NCBI GenBank assembly: GCA_964036045.1
Contig: OZ038399.1
Coordinates: 23,370,934 to 23,434,933, forward strand
DNA: 64,000 nucleotides
Source of the DNA: Eutreptiella sp. 'Long Island Sound 2002'
Lineage: Eukaryota > Euglenozoa > Euglenophyceae > Eutreptiales > Eutreptiaceae
Direction: 5' to 3'
Part shown: positions 11,053 to 22,100 of the stretch, piece after piece
Numbering within the stretch: the stretch's first letter is position 1
Layout of the letters: each line of letters begins with the position of its first letter
The notes under the pieces: generated by a model
What the model was told of the DNA's origin: nothing
Databases searched by the model: none
The model's input: the letters and a program-made list of their open reading frames with translations, nothing else
Program-made: the position numbers and the translations under genes

Positions 11053-11379
11053 GACAAAGTGCTACGAGGCCAAGACCAGGTTTTTTTAACTAAAACAAAA
11101 TACCTGTCCCCTGTGCCATAGGCGCTTTCAGCCGTTGGTCCGATACGTTGTGTGCAATCCATCATGCAGCCAACGGCTATGAACAGTGGGATGACTCTGA
11201 TGTCAGGTACACAGCGCAGCGGCAGCCCCAAAGGCCGTTCGTATCAGTTATGGACAACCGTCAGTGCAAAACCAGTCGTTGGAAAACTGGTCGTACCCAT
11301 CCGGGCACTCCTTTGGCCTGTGAGACGGGCCTGTAAGTGGGGGGGGGGGGGGGACGACCCCCGCAGCAACCAGCACAAC

Positions 11380-11550
11380 CCCCAGTACGCCAACTACTGG
11401 GCCCCGCTAACGCGGAAACAATATCACATGGACCGCCGGCCGCAGCGGCCGTCAGAAAGCGTTGACCCGACGCAGCACGCAAAGGGAAAGACGGGTGACT
11501 GTCCAGGGCCCCGTAAAGAAACCGCAACCCGACGGAATGCAAAAGGGGGG
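11380..11550 (-). repeat. ~150-bp dispersed repeat, inverted copy
   Basis: In reverse complement this reads CCGTCGGGTTG..., TTTACGGGGCCCTGGACAGT, CACCCGTC, CGTCGGGTCAACGC. The same blocks occur directly at 13600-13790 and 31290-31410. The copy begins with an inverted CCAGTAGTTGGCGTACTGGG. Confidence 0.85.
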
Positions 11551-11790
11551 GGGGGCAGGGATGCATTGGAGGGGGGGGAGGTACGCCCCTCCCCCGCTCC
11601 AGGGCGCCCAGCCTATGCCCAGCCACTGTCCCCCTGACGCCAAGTGCCGACTTCCATGGCATTTGTAACCAACAGTAACCGCCCCCAACCGCTTCGGCAA
11701 CCACCTCCAACTGCCTGGCTAACCGCCTCTGGGGCCGCCTCTGATGTCCCTTCCCTTCCAATGCATCCCTGCGGGGGGGGGGGGGGGTAC
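11545..11790 (-). mobile_element. MITE copy 2 with both terminal inverted repeats
   Basis: The left end reads GGGATGCATTGGAGG and the right end CCCTTCCCTTCCAATGCATC, giving inverted ends, each abutting a G-run on the plus strand (about 11548-11557 and 11774-11788). The interior matches copies at 418-612 and 32150-32385. Length is about 235 bp with no ORF of note. It lies in intron 2 of the protease-lectin gene, just downstream of exon 2. Confidence 0.75.
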
Positions 11791-11899
11791 TCGCGACATG
11801 CTCCTAAACAACGCCGTGGGACAAACATGCCAAAACAATGCCCCAGCCTGGCTTCCCACCCGAACGGACCCCTCGCGTGCATCCGGGAGCGTGGGGCAC

Positions 11900-12310
11900 C
11901 TGCAGCGTGTCGGGCAGGCTGGTGCCCGCGCTGGTGCCGAACGCGTACGCCACCGTCGAGCCCCAGCCCGACACGCGGACGGACGTGCCGTCGGACGGGA
12001 GCGAGGACGAGATGGGGATGACGTTGATGGTGTCGGACAGGGTGTAGGCGGAGGCCAGCTGCAGCAGGCACACGTCGTAGCCCATCTCCAGCGCGAGGTT
12101 CGTGTTGTCGTAGGAGTCGTAGACGTACACCGCGGCCACCGAGCGCGTCGTGCCGCCCGACGTGCGGCTCGTGGTCCCCGCGGTGACCGTGTAGAAGGAG
12201 CTCACTGACCCGGACTGGCCCGAGCGCACGCAGCAATGCGCCGCCGTGAGGACCCACTGGGCGTCCACCAGAGAGCCCCCGCACAGGGCCCCGCCGGCGT
12301 CGATGCGGAC
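11900..12310 (-). CDS. Protease-lectin gene, exon 2: His and Asp half of trypsin domain
   Basis: 137 codons, phase 0 at both ends, residues 94-230. It contains GGALCGGSLVDAQWVLTAAHCC with catalytic His118 and NLALEMGYDVCLLQLASAY with catalytic Asp172, followed by VSGWGSTVAYAFGT. The acceptor is CCACAG before 12310 and continues the N-terminal exon as IPYQ-VRIDAGG. The donor is CTGCAG|GTGCCC after 11900. The exon has high GC and strong third-position G/C, unlike the intron around it. Homology to S1 serine proteases is certain from the motifs. Linkage to the flanking exons rests on phase and on the complementary halves of the catalytic domain. Confidence 0.9.
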
Positions 12311-12353
12311 CTGTGGTATGGGGGGCATGATCATCGGCCTGCTCAAGGCGCAT

Positions 12354-12426
12354 AGGGCCCTCTGGGGGTTTGAACCGAACACACTTTGCCTCGCAATCGA
12401 ACGCTCTAGGGCTGAGCTAAGGACCC
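12354..12426 (-). tRNA. tRNA-like sequence, probably a tRNA pseudogene or SINE head
   Basis: Read on the minus strand, the ends GGGTCCT and AGGGCCC pair over seven positions with one G-U. A D-stem GCTC/GAGC and a B-box GGTTCAAACC are present at the right spacing, total 72-73 nt. The A-box has CC where GG is conserved, the T-stem and anticodon stem pair poorly, and the anticodon would be GCG, so a working tRNA is unlikely. It lies in intron 1, 44 bp upstream of protease exon 2. Confidence 0.4.
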
Positions 12427-13129
12427 AGACCAATCAACTGAAAAGGATGGCGATGGGGATTGTTAAAGGCCCATGAAGCGCCATTGCAGCCGTTTTAGGA
12501 TGACATATTACGCACTGCTGTCTGAATGTTGTGAGGATGTTGGTTCTCTGAGAACGGCGAAGTGCTAAATTGGCAATGCACAACCCAACATTGTCGGTCA
12601 GGTGAAGGCTGCACATTGTGATAACAGATTATAGGGGTGATTCCACGTTTCCACCACATTGGGGGGGGGGGGGGCTTCACTGCTTCTGATGTTCACACTG
12701 ACAAATGGAGGTTGATCTGCTGACACCATCACCGCAGCACTGTTTGAGCACAGGCCCAACCACAGTCGTCATCGCAACCACACAGGCACACGCTAATGAT
12801 CTGTGGGTCCTCCAACCGCCAGCAGCCAAACTACGGACTACGGACTACAGAACCCGGATGTGCCCAGTGGAACGCGACACCAGCAAAGCGACGCGTGCGC
12901 GCCGAGCAACGCGTGAAGTCCCAGTGCGCGAGCGGTTCATTGCGACATACAGCGCGCCACCACGCCACTGCCGGCCATGGTTGGCAGCCTAGGGGCGCTT
13001 GGGCCCAGCGCTTGAGCTCAGCAGCAGCCAGTCCACTCCCCTCCACTCCCCCCGAAGCTGTACCTGGGCACCCCAGAAGCGGTGCCCAGGTACAGGGGGA
13101 TGGAGGGGTCAAGACCCAAAAATACTTTT

Positions 13130-13265
13130 GGGGATAAGGTTGTCACCCAAAATGATGATTTTACAAAGGGTTGGACATCCGATATCACACATTTGGGGTA
13201 TGCGACGCGAATACCCCTAACAATCAGGGGTTTGTGGCTGTCGCGCCTACGCTTGATCTAACAAC
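13130..13265 (+). repeat. ~170-bp repeat, copy B
   Basis: Direct relative of 9885-10060: CCAAAATGATG, GGGTTGGACATCCGATATC, TTTGGGGTATGCGACGCG and GCCTACGCTTGATCTAACAA in order. Confidence 0.8.
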
Positions 13266-13599
13266 CCTCTTGGAGGGAATTTCCTGAAGAAATGCGCAGG
13301 AAATGATTTTCCAACTGAAGGCCCAAGAGAAGTTTTCTGCAGAAAATTGCACTGAAAATCTCTGGACTGGGTCTGGGGGGTGGGGGGGGTGACCCTCCTC
13401 CTGTGGTTTTCAGGCATCCCAATACATTCCCCACCTGCACCGGAGCCGCGAAGGGGAATGAAGCGCCGGACACGGGTACACAATCATAGCTCTTCAAAAC
13501 AGTACCGAATGTTGCCTTGAGTGCACTGCCTCAGCAACTATCGACTGTTTCATGGGATGTCTGGTCAGCCCATCCCCCCCAGGGCGCCAGTTAGCAACA

Positions 13600-13850
13600 T
13601 AGTCCCCCCGTGTGACATTCCGTCGGGTTGTTGTTTCTTTACGGGGCCCTGGACAGTCACCCGTTCTTCCCTTCGCATGTTGCGTCGGGTTGCTGCGTTC
13701 TGTCGGCCGCTGTGGCCGGTGCTCCTGCTGGTGTCGTTTCCGCGTTTGCGGAGCCCAGCGGTTGGTGTGCTGGGGCTGTGCTGGATGTGGCATGGTGTGC
13801 CGTTTGCGCGTCAGCGGCGCCCAATAGTTGGCGTATTGGGAAGGAAATCA
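13600..13850 (+). repeat. Dispersed repeat, longest copy
   Basis: Contains CCGTCGGGTTGTTG, TTTACGGGGCCCTGGACAGT, TCTTCCCTTCGCATGTTGCG and GCGTTCTGTCGGCCGCTG, shared with 31290-31410 and, inverted, 11380-11550. It closes with CCAATAGTTGGCGTATTGGG, and AGTTGGCGTATTGGG occurs again at 15508. Confidence 0.85.
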
Positions 13851-13975
13851 TATTAAGGAGCAATAGTCCATGGGGCTTCTACCCATTCCAGCCCCCAGAC
13901 TCACCCAAGGGGCAAGTCGCGCGGGTTCCTGGAGAGCTGCCGCCCTGTATGACAAGAGGCTCCCCCCTCTGTCCT

Positions 13976-15325
13976 TTAGGTTGCCTCACGTGAGGCCCGT
14001 CCATGCTTCAAGAGCCCCTCCGCGCTGCTGGAAGTCAGAGCACCTTCCTGCATGCTGTACAGCATGGTGGAGTGTCGTGCATGGGGGTCACGAACCCATC
14101 CCTGGCCCTGTCGGGCCATGCCAGGCAATTCCGTGCAGAGACGCTGTGCTCCGCGAAGAGAGGGAAAGGTAAAGGGGTTAGGGGGCCACTCCCCCACGGA
14201 GGGTGGGGTAGAGTACTGGACTTCATACTGACCCATGTCTTCATCGCACTCACGATGAGTGCTGCCCGCTCGCGAGGCAGACACCACGCTCTCAAAAAGT
14301 GGAGCCAGCAGGGTGGGGGGCAGATCGGGGGGGGTAGAACACCGGACGGCATACTGTTGCACGTCCTCATCAGTCGCACTCTGAGTGCTGTACCTTCGCG
14401 GGGAAGACATTGCGCTCTCAAATAGGGGCGCCAGCAGGACAGGGGGCAGGGGAGGTGAATCCTGCTGTCGGTTAGACCCCCCCCCCGGTGTGCATGCAGG
14501 CGACCAATGCTCCGGGGTCACGTGCCGCACGGAGTGCCAACTGGAAGTCACCGCCGGCGACCATGCCGGAGATGGCGAGAATTGCCCTGGCCTGCTCAGC
14601 ACCCGCGGAGACGGGGTGCTGGTTACGTTGAACCCCATCGGAGGGCCGGGGGGCAGGACGGCGGTGCGTGAAATCCGCTCGTTGGGCCGTGGTTCCCTTC
14701 GGGGCTGTAGCGGTTGCGGCCTTGCTGGGGGCATCCGGATCTGCTGCAACATCCTTGCTATCCCCGGGGGGATGTCGCGTCCCTTTTCGTGTGGAGGCTG
14801 CTCCGAGCTGCGTGTCGGTAGTGGGGTGCGCTGCCCCTCTCGGGTGCTTACCACCACTATGCGTGACGCACGCTCAGGAGTGATAGCTCCTGTGAGCTGT
14901 AGGTATGAGAGCGCATGCCTGGACATGGGGAGGGGGGCTCCGGCTGGGCTCCCGTGGCGGTCTGGGGCCTCCAGGGCCGTGTGTGACCGCGTATCCCCTT
15001 GCTGTAGCTGGGGTCGCTTGCGCCGTGGGCTCCCCGGCTGTGCTGTGACCGATTGCCGCCTTTTGACCCCTCGGGGCACCCTCGCAGGTGGTGCCCTACG
15101 CCGTGACTTCCTCAGCGCCGGGTTCCCTGACCGGTGAACGGATCGGGCCCTGGGAGCGCGTGTGCGGGGCACTGCGTGTGGCGGCGAGGATCGCGCTGGG
15201 CCGCTTCGGGGCCCCGCTGTCGCTCGTCGGTAGCTTCCCCCTGTGTTGATGGGCTCAGATTCCCACGAGGACGACGAGGAGAAGACCTCCGGGGTAGAGG
15301 GCCCTTCCTCCGAGGTGTATTCCAT
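13976..15325 (-). CDS. Hypothetical Ser/Pro/Arg-rich protein nested in intron 1 of the protease gene
   Basis: A 450-codon frame from ATG 15325 to the stop at 13976; the frame is open a further 138 bp upstream without another ATG. The first half is basic and rich in R-S-P-A (PRRKRPQLQQG and similar). The second half holds an internal duplication of about 41 residues: LPPVLLAPLFESAMSS... and LPPTLLAPLFESVVSA..., each ending QY...CSTPP or QYSTPP. The duplication is visible in the DNA as two units of about 120 bp at 14216-14440. I recognise no family. Its length and regular duplication argue against chance, although GC-rich DNA favours long frames. It could be a retroelement gag-like ORF or an independent nested gene on the same strand. 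Confidence 0.4.
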   Translation of the reverse strand: MEYTSEEGPSTPEVFSSSSSWESEPINTGGSYRRATAGPRSGPARSSPPHAVPRTRAPRARSVHRSGNPALRKSRRRAPPARVPRGVKRRQSVTAQPGSPRRKRPQLQQGDTRSHTALEAPDRHGSPAGAPLPMSRHALSYLQLTGAITPERASRIVVVSTREGQRTPLPTRSSEQPPHEKGRDIPPGIARMLQQIRMPPARPQPLQPRREPRPNERISRTAVLPPGPPMGFNVTSTPSPRVLSRPGQFSPSPAWSPAVTSSWHSVRHVTPEHWSPACTPGGGSNRQQDSPPLPPVLLAPLFESAMSSPRRYSTQSATDEDVQQYAVRCSTPPDLPPTLLAPLFESVVSASRAGSTHRECDEDMGQYEVQYSTPPSVGEWPPNPFTFPSLRGAQRLCTELPGMARQGQGWVRDPHARHSTMLYSMQEGALTSSSAEGLLKHGRASREAT

Positions 15326-15540
15326 CTGCACCGGGGGCGACGGCGACGGCGGAGCCCGTCCTGGAGGTGCATCCGGGAGAGTTAGCGCATCTACGCGCTG
15401 AGACAAATCGCTGGGCGCTGCCGCTCGCCCCGCCGGCAGCGCCGCTTGTGGACTCGAGCCCACTGCAGCTACATCAGGTGGAGGCGGGACCGTTGGTTAT
15501 ATATAGTTGGCGTATTGGGGATTGTGGTGGTTGTTGCCGC

Positions 15541-15900
15541 CCCCCCCCCCTTGTATAAGCTACGCCAATGTACACAATTATTACGGTCCCTATGCCTACT
15601 GTAGCTTGGACAAGGGCGTGGCTTGCGCACAACACGTACAACTGCCGACACACACGTGCGCAGGCCACATGTGCTGAAATTGGCAATTCAGGACCTATGG
15701 GATGCATCAGACTTAAAAAAAAAAATTCCTGGTGCACCAGCAGGGGGCCACATGTGCTGAAATAGGCAAATGTGACGACAAACCCATGTCTTATGTGGGC
15801 ACACTACATTTCGTACGTAATTAAATTACGCACACAATTATTACGGTCCTACGCCTACTGTAGCTTGGACAAGGGCGTGGCTTATACAAGGGGGGGGGAG
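15541..15900. mobile_element. Terminal-inverted-repeat element, copy 1
   Basis: The left end is a C-run then TTGTATAAGCTACGCC. The right end is GGCGTGGCTTATACAAG then a G-run, so the ends are inverted repeats with homopolymer borders. Inside both ends lies ACGGTCC(C)TA(T/C)GCCTACTG and TAGCTTGGACAAGGGCGTGG. About 360 bp, no ORF. Relatives lie at 23138-23505 and 50222-51378. Confidence 0.75.
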
Positions 15901-16080
15901 GGGTACCTCGACAACCTTGGGCGCTTAGCTGAGCCGCGAAAGGGGGGGGGGGGTGCACCCCTGCCCCTCCGCCTGCCTGCCGAAACGACACCTGCCGAAA
16001 CGCCGCGTACCATCGCTCACGTGACCTGCCCATCAAGGAACAGCGCACCAGAGCGTCCAAAGGGAGACGCCACACCACAC

Positions 16081-16359
16081 CTGATATGGGATGGCGGATG
16101 TCACATCGTTGCCATTGACCACCCGCCCGTCCTGTTGTCCTTCGGCTTCTTCGTTCAGCGGTCCTTTAGCTTCTTCGCCCTCAGATGCCGCAGGGCCAGG
16201 CCCGATCCCCAGTTGGATCTGCCTGTCCTGAGACGGGTCCCGAATCCACTCCCTCAGGAACACCTCCTCTGCGTTGCAGGCGGGCAACAGGCACACGGTG
16301 AGCAGCAGCACAACTTTGCCCAACGCAGTGCTGTGCACCCCGGCAGACATGGTGCACAT
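16081..16359 (-). CDS. Protease-lectin gene, exon 1: signal peptide, propeptide and mature N-terminus
   Basis: The model starts at ATG 16359; ATG 16350 and ATG 16407 are in-frame alternatives. Residues 1-31 form a signal peptide with core KVVLLLTVCLLPACNA. An acidic propeptide follows, ending GQQDGR79. Cleavage after Arg79 would give VVNGNDVTSAIPYQ, the conserved start of a mature S1 protease (Val for Ile16). The donor is TATCAG|GTGTGG after 16081, phase 0. The next exon resumes VRIDAGGALCGG as expected, so the join across 3.8 kb is well supported. The protein should enter the secretory pathway as a zymogen activated by a trypsin-like cut. Confidence 0.85.
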
Positions 16360-16409
16360 TCTGAAAGCCAGCGGATGACAAAACACAAACGTTAGCTGCA
16401 CAAGCATCT

Positions 16410-18915
16410 CCTCCGGGCAAAATGCCGTCGGGGGCCAGTATCCACATTATTTCGGATTTCGGAGCATACAATCATCGGTCCATCCGCAACTGTTCGTGTG
16501 TGCAAAATTGAGATCTGGTGGTTACCATGGAGAACAGCTTCGTTATCGGAGTCCAGACCCACGCGATGCCAAGAGGCTCTGACTCGTCCAGGAAAATGCA
16601 ATGCAGTGTGATGAGGATTTGGACCATCATTATTATCATATCTATTATCATGTGCAACATTTATTATCATTGGCATCTGCATTGTTATCTCAACCTTTGT
16701 TGGGGAGGGGGGTACCACAAGGGCATAAGGAGAAACCTGTAAATACACCCGTGTGACTAGAAGCACATTTTCAAGCCAACTCAGACATATCCAGCTGGGA
16801 AACAAATAGAGTGGACGAAAGCTCTGAAAGACGGACCACATTGAACGAAGCCGTTGACCAGGGGCTTCAGGAACCGGTTCACATGGAGGCGCATATTTAT
16901 TGTGGTACATTGTTGTTACGTCTAACGCCCTCCAGCGGTTGCCTTCACTAAAGGCGGGGGAGGCTGCATGCACTCTCCACACCGAGGACAAAGCATGGCT
17001 GTCAGCCATCATTCAGGGGAGAAAGAGAGGAAAGAGGCGAGGGATTCCCGTGCTACCGTGCTAAGTTTCGGCACCGCCCCAAGCGCAGCTTGGAAGGTGT
17101 AGGGCCCCCAAACCTCCTGCTCTGGCCTCCGTAAACCCAAGGAATCCTAGGCGGGGGCATCCAGTATCATAAGACGAACCTTCATCATGCCAAAGAAAAA
17201 TCCACCAGACCTGGTATGGCCGCACAAGCACGTCTAGGGGCGGGGGGGGTGGCAACCCACTAGGGCACTGGGGGAAGCTGGTGTGCACACCCAGTACTAC
17301 CACAAGCATATTTTCAAACAGGCCGACAAACAGGCAGACAAGCACACATACACGCGCGCACGCGCGCGCACGATGAGAACCGCAAACAAGAACAGAGCAA
17401 GAAAAAGCGGTGAAAGAAAACTACTCAGGAGCTGCAGAGCAGCCCCAGGCGTCTTTCGGTCGAAAAAAAATAGACACTCAGAAACACGCGCGCGCACACA
17501 CACACATACACACACGCACACTCGCACACTCGCACACACCTCCGGCAACTGCAAAGTAAACAGGCATCGGTTGCACTGTCATCTCCAGCTCGGCATCCTG
17601 GTGGAACGGCCAGCCACTTTTTGAGGAATGTTTCACAAATTTTTTCTACCACAAGGGGTCTGAGACATGTCTTGTATTACTTGCGTAGATGCCCTGATTC
17701 CATGAAAACCATTCAATGTGTTTGCCATCCCCCCCGGTTGGTCTTCTGGAGCGGCCATCCACACTGTTTGTCTGCCATCTGGACGGCCAAAATTTGGGGC
17801 AGACACAGACATGGAAGCCCAACTCTCAGCTCAGATGCCCCCGCCCCCCAACGGCTGCAAATTCTTTTTTTGCTCTATGTAAACAGAAAATGAGGTTGCA
17901 CAGTACCACCCCCCTTGCAAGAACAACACTAAATTCCCAAATTTTGACGGAAAGAAAACCTAGTGTTGTTCAAATAAGGGGGGGGATATTTATAAAAGGC
18001 AAAGTAGGACATGGTTCCAAAAGTTGCGGAAGCAACATGTATTGTTGTGTTGACAAGGGCGTTATTCTCGCAAGGCAGGGGGTTAGGTATGATAAAGGAT
18101 GACTGTAACACGTGTCCCTTGTGCAGTGCTGTTATTTACTTGGATCCAGAATACCTGAGGCCCTCAGACATCTCTGAGAAAGTCCATAAAATGCTGAAAA
18201 TCAGAGGACTTTCAACATAACAGCATTGGGAGAAATTCCATACTTTGAGGAGCATTGAGAAATGGCAGTAAATGGCAGGTAGGTGGTGGGGGAGTGATGT
18301 GGCATTGCACACCCTGTTGACCAAAGCGCAAGAGCTTTGCTCCAAATCAATCCCAGGCGATAGACCCCCATTTTTTTAACCCATGATCTTGCCAAACGGA
18401 ACACGGCCAGCACAACCTCCCTGAAGGGGAATTACATGGCAAGGCAATATTAATCCCAACTCTTTTCACCAATGGTTTAATCTGAAACCATTTCCACACT
18501 GGCGAGCCACACACCTGACGTAGTGAATGTGGCCAAAGCCACCAGGCTTTTTTGCTCTGAATCATTCAGGAAAATGGGGATGGGAGGCACTGCGCCTCCC
18601 CCATGGGACCCAACGGTGCCAAGGAAGGTGGCAGGACTGAAAGCGCTCCAGTCCCACCCACCTGGGCCCCAGCATGACATCGGACCGTCCCCCACCCCTC
18701 CAGCACGACAGGGGCATCACGGGGGGTGTAGGGGTGGTTCAAACATGGGATATATTTTCGCCAGGCAACGCGGAAAGGGGACAGGGGGTACCAACTCCTG
18801 ACCAATTTTCTCGTCAACAACTTGGATTCATCCCCCAGCTTGTAATCCCTGCTGATAGCTTCGGCTTGTAACCAATCCATCGGACTATGGATTTTGGGAG
18901 GAGTTGCAGCTTTCC
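16410..18915. other. Upstream of the protease gene, no gene seen
   Basis: No supported gene. Short tandem CACACG/GCGCGC tracts lie at 17338-17372 and 17487-17540. I could not identify a core promoter. Open frames on both strands lack domains. Confidence 0.4.
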
Positions 18916-18918
18916 CCA

Positions 18919-19192
18919 GGGGAAGTTCTTGCACTGTGTGCGCACTGCGTGGGCACTGCGTGCATACTGCGCACGCAGAGGCTGGGATACTCACCCAAGT
19001 AATACGGTTGGTGGTGACCGTATTATTTCTTCGGAATCCATTTCAGAAAAATGAACAATCCAACAATATTTGTATTTATGGAAGCACTTTTCCTTTGTAG
19101 GAAACCAAGGGCACAGGATCAATGTTTTACCACCAAAAGGTAGCTAGGGTGCGAGTATTTGCCGACATCCAAAACTTCGCACTGCGTGCACA
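18919..19192 (-). repeat. ~270-bp mobile repeat, inverted copy
   Basis: Nearly identical in reverse complement to 26960-27235: CTGATACT-free core AATAATACGGTCACCACCAA, CAAATATTGTTGGATTGTTC and GCAAATACTCGCACCCT are shared. Both copies end in GCACGCAGTGC-type decamer tracts. The copies differ at only a few positions, which suggests recent movement. Confidence 0.9.
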
Positions 19193-19194
19193 GC

Positions 19195-22100
19195 GTTCCC
19201 CCAGTCGAAGCCCAGAGAGGAGTCCAGCTGCTGCAGAGCAGCCCTTTTTCAATGCAAGCAGACATACATCCCTTGGTCAAGGGCATGTGCAAATGTGTCG
19301 TACCAAGTGGCGAGCCATGGGTGGTGCGTGCGTGACCCCAGGTGGTGGCGACCATGCAGTCCATGCAAGGGGCAGTGGTCCTTCCGACCGATCATCCGAT
19401 GCCGCTCGTGACAACTTTGCGATGGCCACTTTGACCACGGCAATTGTGACCACCTCCTCGCATCCTTGCAGGCCTGCCCATTGCAACCCTGTGCTTTTCC
19501 CCCAAGCAAGATCCTAGCATTGCTGAGGCCCCCCAAAGGCATAGACAGGGGACAGGTAGGGAATATGCCTTGGGCTTCCCACCCCCCGCTCCCCCTGTTC
19601 GCCTGTCTGCGGTGTAAACCGAGGTCCTGGTTTTTGTTGCTTGGGGCTTTGCTTTCCTTGTGCCATTGGACGCAACTGGTCATAGTGCAAACCCCCGGAC
19701 ACCCGGCATGCATAGGGCAGTGGGCCTTGCAAATTAAAAGCACATGTCCCGCTCTGAGATCTAGTGCCACTAATGCCACTCTTTGTACCTGATTTGTGTT
19801 CTCCGTTTTCAATCCATGACTTTGAAGTTCCACATGTGTGCACAAGTGACAGAAGAATAGCATGTCCCTGGGCCACACCTCGGTCCAGCCTTCCGCTCAT
19901 CTGGTGGATGACCCGTGCCATTAACAAATAATGCATGCCTTCAACAGAAGCTTTCATTGCCACTTCAGACTCTTACCCAATGTAGATGCAACAAAAGCGC
20001 CCTGGGCACATATCAAGAAATGCAGAGGAAGTCCTCGGAGCAAAGACAACAAACTAAACGGAGTGGTGGTCCTAGCAGACAACAAGAAGGGGAGGTCACA
20101 ACCCAAGTCAACCTGGAGCACAACATGCCACAAAAACTGTCACAGAGGGGTGTTTCCACACAGCACCCGCCATCAGGGTGACCGTACTGAACCAACCCCA
20201 AAACCACCAACCACTCAAAACATCACATGGCAGGGCCAAAAGCTGAGTTTGGGAGTGATGGATGATGGGTCTGCAAAGGGAGGTTCTGGCGGGAGGGTCC
20301 AAAACGGGCAAATTTGCGCACGGCGTGCACAGCGCATGGTCCCCCCCCCCCCAGGAGTCAGTACTTGAGAACAGACTGACCAAACGCGCATCACAACTCA
20401 AAAGGACAAGTTAGACGTCTGGATGTTCTGTGTATCCAGGACACCCCATGTGAAGGTGTGCCCCATAAGAGAAATCGGGGGATGCACAAGAATGCAATGG
20501 CCAGCCACAGTTGCAATGGTACACAGGTGAGAAACAAATGATATGCCATGGGGAAATGAAGCAGCCCCACACAGCAACAAGGGTAGTGCGATGGTTGCTT
20601 TGTGCCCACACATCAATAGCTTAGCGCGCGGCTTGGCTAGCCATACCAATTTCGGGCATGCCGTGGTTACTTCGCATTCAACTATTCTTAAAGGCTCACT
20701 TTGCATCAATTGTGTCATCAATTACCTTGGAAACGCCCCCAGGAAAACGTTCGCATTATTGCAGCCGTTGTGTTGCATTGCCCCTCTTTAGCAGACGGGG
20801 AAAACAAACACTCAGAAAGGTAAGGGGGCATCTTGAAACTTGATATTTGCACCTCTCCCCAAAAGCACAGTATGGCAGGGAGGGGGAGAGGAGGGGAGAT
20901 CAGCGTTTCGCAGTCCCCCTGTCAGTGCCAGGGTCAAAGACGAGCCGCCTGCCCGGCGCGCGGACCACAGTCCGAGTAAGCACATGTGCGGCATAAATGT
21001 CCCCTGTGACCAACTGAGCGCGTTTCTCAATTTGCGGATTCAAGATACGGAATTCGCAAACTGGCCAATGCTCGGAAACTCGGCGGGGGTGCCTGAACTG
21101 CTACCACCAAGCGCGCCGGGCAGACACATCCTTTGGAGTGCCGAAATTCAGGGAATGACCCTTTCCCGTTTTTGCACACGAGCCTATTCAGATCCCCATC
21201 CCTCTTGCATAAGAAGATGGAGTTGGTGGCAGAGTGAGCCATAGCCAAGAGGTCAAGCTTGTTCTGCTCTGAATGCGATATCATGCCGCAGATTGGGGCC
21301 GGTTGTATCATGCTTCAACAAATGCTACCGAGAGCGGTGCAAAGAGGGCACTGGCCTATTTACATATGTCGAGGGGGACCAGACTCGACACCATTGACTG
21401 TGGCTCAATCATGTCCGTCTGAATCAAACAGACCACCACACATCACATGCCCATTACAATACTCAAGGATATTTGCCAAAGGTCGGCTGTCCCCATCAAT
21501 CCACCAATGAACCCAGGAGGCAGAGGGTCGCCAGCCTCTTGCCCGTCACACAACCGCAGAGGCAGTTCGTTTAATAGGTATGCCGTGAGCTGGCGTAGTG
21601 CGTGTGGTGCACCTTTGTCCACCATTTCCAGATGTTGTGGAGACACAAATCACATCAATGTCTGCACACACGAAACGCCAGAGTGCACACACAACCGCCA
21701 AACGGGGTACGGCCTGCCTCATGTTGCCCATGATGGGGCATTCGGACCCAGACCGCGCAGGGCACACGGTGTCCGAGAGACACGCCGAAAATGCGTTCTT
21801 GCCGATGCCGGCAAGAAGCGCCGATGGCTCACCGCAGCAAGCGGCGCCGGGGTTGGTGCCCTTGAAGCGGTGCTGGAGCTCTGTTGCAAACCAATTCCAA
21901 ACGCACTAGCCCCTACCCCTCTGCTGTCGCTTTTAAGAGCAGCACCAAAAGCACTGAAAATCACAGAAACAACACACTTACAAGGGCATTGTTTATGTGC
22001 ACCCTGGGAAGACACAAGCAGCATTCGGGTCCACCTTGCCCAGGGATGGGTCCTTCAACAGACCTTGGCCGCAAAACTCCACCCAGCCCCATATTACCCC

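Larger units (their letters stand above)
5448..16359 (-). other. Gene span: secreted trypsin-EGF-C-type-lectin protein, surface anchored
   Basis: Four minus-strand exons (16359-16081, 12310-11900, 10831-10359, 6009-5448) join in phase into a 574-residue protein. Order: signal peptide, acidic propeptide, trypsin-like S1 protease (residues about 80-340), EGF-like module (347-381), C-type-lectin-like domain (about 388-545), hydrophobic end. The introns are about 3.8, 1.1 and 4.3 kb and packed with repeats. His118, Asp172 and Ser288 form the triad and Asp282 sits at the base of the S1 pocket. The enzyme should therefore be active and cut after Lys/Arg once the propeptide is removed. Additional exons inside the introns cannot be excluded. 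Confidence 0.72.
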
